A stretch of 7,020 bases of DNA, taken from contig JAJRSQ010000481.1 in assembly GCA_024278725.1 (NCBI GenBank), forward strand, positions 1-7,020. The letters are read 5' to 3'. Positions within the stretch are counted from its first letter, which is position 1. Every line of letters begins with the position of its first letter. Source of the stretch: Chloroflexota bacterium. GTDB lineage: Bacteria; Chloroflexota; Anaerolineae; 4572-78. The notes beneath the pieces are model-generated. The model worked only from the letters and a program-made list of their open reading frames with translations. It was not told the DNA's origin and made no database searches. Shown in pieces: positions 5,351-7,020 of this stretch. Position numbers and translations under genes: made by a program.

Positions 5351-6666
5351 GCCGTGCCCCCTTCCTCTGCTTGAATGATTGCCGCCAGCCGATTGCGAAT
5401 TTTCGCCGCGCGGGTCGGGTTCATGCCGCCGGTGCTGACGGCGATGGTGATATTCCCGTTGCGATGCACGGCGGGCAGATGGAAACTTCCCGCGGTCGGG
5501 TCGTCGGCGATGTTGCACAGCACACCCGCCGCCTCAGCCGCCGCGCCGATGGCGGCATTCACGGCACGGTCATCGGTGGTGGCGAAAACCAGCGTTGCCC
5601 CCGCAATATCTTGCGGTTGGAACGGGCGTTTTTCCCACCGGATTTTCCCCGTCCCAGCCCACTGCGCCAATTGCGGCGTGGCGGACGGGCTGACCAATGT
5701 CACTGCCACGCGTGCTGCCAACAAACCACGCATTTTTCGCTCACCGACCGCGCCGCCGCCCACAACCACCACCTTTCGCCCCGCCAAATTGGTCAGCGTG
5801 ATGGGATACCCGCCGGGGGCGATTGTTTCCGGCGGGGGAGTTTCAGCTTCAGGGGCACGGACAATCATCAGCGAAAGATAGGGTTGGCTGCGGCGCGGCA
5901 TCGCCAAAATATCTTTGCCGATGATGATGCGCTCGTCCGGCATCCCCACCCGTTCAAAATATGCGCTGTATTCAATCAGACGCAGTGCCGCCAACGCCGA
6001 AACCAGTTGCGGAAAAACTTTGCCCGCTTTGAGCAGAATCACCGTTTCAAAATTGAAAAAGAGCGCGCGCAGGGCGGCGGCATCGGTGCGCCGGCTGGCG
6101 GGCACAATGGCGATGCGGTCGCCGGCGGCGCTGAGCAGCGTGCGGATTTTGGCGGCGGCGGCAACAAACGACGGCACACCGGGAATCACATCGAATTGAA
6201 AATCGGGGTCAATTTGCCGCAATTCATTTAAAATGTATGGAAACGTGCCATAGAGAAGGGGGTCGCCCAAAATAAGGTACGCCCCGCGCCGCGCTTGCCC
6301 GTCAGCCGGATGCAGCGCGCGGTGGATGGTTTGCGCCGCCGAGCGCCACGCCTGCCGCAATACCCCTTCATCGCGGGTCATCGGGGTGGTGACGGGGATA
6401 ACAGTTTGGCGGTCGGCGAGCCATTTGGCGGCGATTTTCTGCGCCACGCTGTCACCACCGTCTCGGCTGCGCGGCACAAAAATCACATCTGCGGCTTCGA
6501 TGGCGCGCACCCCTTTCACGGTGATGAGGTCGGGGTCGCCGGGTCCCAGCCCGACGGCGGTCAATATGGGGGAAATTTGGGTTTCAGGTTTCAGATTCAA
6601 GGTTTCGGGTTCCAAAATTACAGGGTTACAGAGTTGCAAGGTTGCAGGGTTGCAATTACGCATCAC
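5347..6666 (-). CDS. cobI-sirC: Fusion of CobI/CbiL (precorrin-2 C20-methyltransferase) and SirC (precorrin-2 dehydrogenase)
   Basis: Residues ~36-271 are a tetrapyrrole methylase of the CobI/CbiL type: VGLGPGDPDLITVKG (38-52), ADVIFVPRS (59-67), LGDPLLYGTFPYI (133-145) and IPGVPSF (161-167). After a Pro-rich linker (~272-285), residues ~286-436 are a Met8/SirC-type dehydrogenase: a Rossmann motif VVVVGGGAVGERK (299-311), FATTDDRAVNAAI (361-373), CNIADDP (384-390) and STGGMNPTRAAKIRNRL (411-427). SirC makes sirohydrochlorin from precorrin-2. CbiL methylates cobalt-sirohydrochlorin and CobI methylates precorrin-2, so the two domains act within a step of each other. The first ~30 residues are translated heptanucleotide repeat with no family match. 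Starts at GTG 6666 or ATG 6663 lie in that repeat. TTG 6564 gives a normal N-terminus but lacks a clear ribosome-binding site. The true start is unsettled. Confidence 0.93.
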   Translation of the reverse strand: MMRNCNPATLQLCNPVILEPETLNLKPETQISPILTAVGLGPGDPDLITVKGVRAIEAADVIFVPRSRDGGDSVAQKIAAKWLADRQTVIPVTTPMTRDEGVLRQAWRSAAQTIHRALHPADGQARRGAYLILGDPLLYGTFPYILNELRQIDPDFQFDVIPGVPSFVAAAAKIRTLLSAAGDRIAIVPASRRTDAAALRALFFNFETVILLKAGKVFPQLVSALAALRLIEYSAYFERVGMPDERIIIGKDILAMPRRSQPYLSLMIVRAPEAETPPPETIAPGGYPITLTNLAGRKVVVVGGGAVGERKMRGLLAARVAVTLVSPSATPQLAQWAGTGKIRWEKRPFQPQDIAGATLVFATTDDRAVNAAIGAAAEAAGVLCNIADDPTAGSFHLPAVHRNGNITIAVSTGGMNPTRAAKIRNRLAAIIQAEEGGTA

Positions 6667-6701
6667 GTTTCACGTTTCACGTTTCACGCCTCACGTTTCA
6701 C
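6577..6701 (-). repeat. Heptanucleotide repeat tract at the cbiT/cobI junction
   Basis: About 18 degenerate 7-bp units follow one another nearly in constant phase. On the minus strand the first block is GTGAAAC (6 units, two of them variants), the second is TGCAACC-like (about 5 units) and the third is AACCTGA-like (about 5 units, including AACCCGA, AACCTTG and AACCCAA). Similar heptanucleotide tracts occur between genes in some cyanobacteria and filamentous anoxygenic or anaerobic Chloroflexota. Here the tract supplies the last codons and stop of the cbiT-like gene and, if the long start is used, the first ~30 codons of the CobI-SirC gene. It probably expanded within an ancestral short spacer. 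Confidence 0.85.
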
Positions 6702-7020
6702 GTCCACCAGCATAAAAACGGGGTTCAACGGTTTGAAGCGCATCAGCGATAAAATCGGTTCGCCGCGCTGAATTTGAATCCGCGACACGCGCGCATCGGG
6801 CAGCAATTGGCGGGCGAGATGCAGATTTTCCAACGCCACCACGTTGACGACCAATCGCCCACGGGGATGCAATCGCTTTTTCGCCTCGACGATGATTTCC
6901 GCCAGCTTGCCCCCACTGCCACCGATGAAAACCGCGTGCGGGTCGAGCCAATCCGCCAGCGCATCGGGGGCGCGCCCCTGCTGCCAACGGTAATTTCGCG
7001 CCGGAAACCGCCGCTGATTC
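6684..7020 (-). CDS. cbiT: CbiT-type precorrin C15-methyltransferase/decarboxylase domain, C-terminal part
   Basis: The frame enters from the window edge and ends at TGA 6686-6684, giving 111 residues. ALADWLDPHAVFIGGSGGK, followed by LAEIIVEAKKRLHPRGR and LVVNVVALENL, is the hallmark of CbiT or of the C-terminal half of CobL, a Rossmann-type SAM-dependent methyltransferase. The enzyme methylates C15 of the corrin ring and removes the C12 acetate carboxyl group. Because the start is missing I cannot say whether this is stand-alone CbiT, a CbiE-CbiT fusion or CobL. The last four residues (KREA) and the stop are encoded by the heptanucleotide repeat, so the original C-terminus was probably slightly different. 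It lies 17 bp upstream of the longest form of cobI-sirC and is co-directional, consistent with one cobalamin operon. Confidence 0.9.
   Translation of the reverse strand, partial: NQRRFPARNYRWQQGRAPDALADWLDPHAVFIGGSGGKLAEIIVEAKKRLHPRGRLVVNVVALENLHLARQLLPDARVSRIQIQRGEPILSLMRFKPLNPVFMLVDVKREA

Noticed and set aside
5371..6231. A 286-codon plus-strand frame opposite cobI-sirC
   Set aside because: It is antisense to a clear two-domain enzyme. It is rich in Arg, Gly and His as expected from reading a G+C-rich gene backwards.
6577..6701. CRISPR array
   Set aside because: The units are 7 bp and contiguous with no unique spacers, so this is a tandem heptanucleotide tract.

Overview
This window comes from a bacterial chromosome of moderate to slightly high G+C. 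Every gene I can support lies on the minus strand, so the map reads from right to left. Gene style, the CobI-SirC fusion and a tract of heptanucleotide repeats between genes suggest a Chloroflexota (Anaerolineae-like) organism. That assignment is an impression from sequence style and was not tested.

Right part (4604-7020): the end of a tetrapyrrole/cobalamin cluster. In transcription order it holds the C-terminal CbiT domain of a precorrin methyltransferase (cut by the window edge), a CobI-SirC fusion (precorrin-2/cobalt-factor II C20-methyltransferase joined to precorrin-2 dehydrogenase), and CobA (uroporphyrinogen-III C-methyltransferase). cobI-sirC and cobA overlap by 4 bp. CobA makes precorrin-2, SirC oxidises it to sirohydrochlorin, and the CobI and CbiT domains act on the way to B12. 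A ~125-bp tract of in-phase 7-bp repeats sits at the cbiT/cobI junction and forms the ends of both reading frames.

Middle part (1380-4603): after a 175-bp gap with a candidate promoter come three genes joined by 4-bp ATGA overlaps: a PhnD-like periplasmic binding protein, a membrane histidine kinase (Cache-like sensor, HAMP, HisKA_3, HATPase) and a NarL-type response regulator. This layout recalls AioX-AioS-AioR (arsenite) and TtrS-TtrR (tetrathionate), where a PhnD-like domain senses a substrate rather than importing it.

Left part (1-1379): a 386-bp region without a large gene holds a perfect palindrome, a good promoter, a strongly structured RNA ending in a textbook intrinsic terminator, and an 18-codon ORF with a very strong ribosome-binding site. 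It is followed by a four-cluster [4Fe-4S] electron-transfer subunit and the start of an NrfD/PsrC-type membrane quinone subunit. These are the B and C parts of a DMSO-reductase-family respiratory complex. The catalytic A subunit would be expected beyond position 1.

Working model (inference): the binding protein, kinase and regulator sense an anaerobic respiratory substrate, possibly a sulfur or arsenic oxyanion, and control the complex. The promoters of the sensor operon and of the complex share CCCGTGA followed 7 bp later by TACAAT. The complex may also be controlled after initiation by the structured leader and its terminator.
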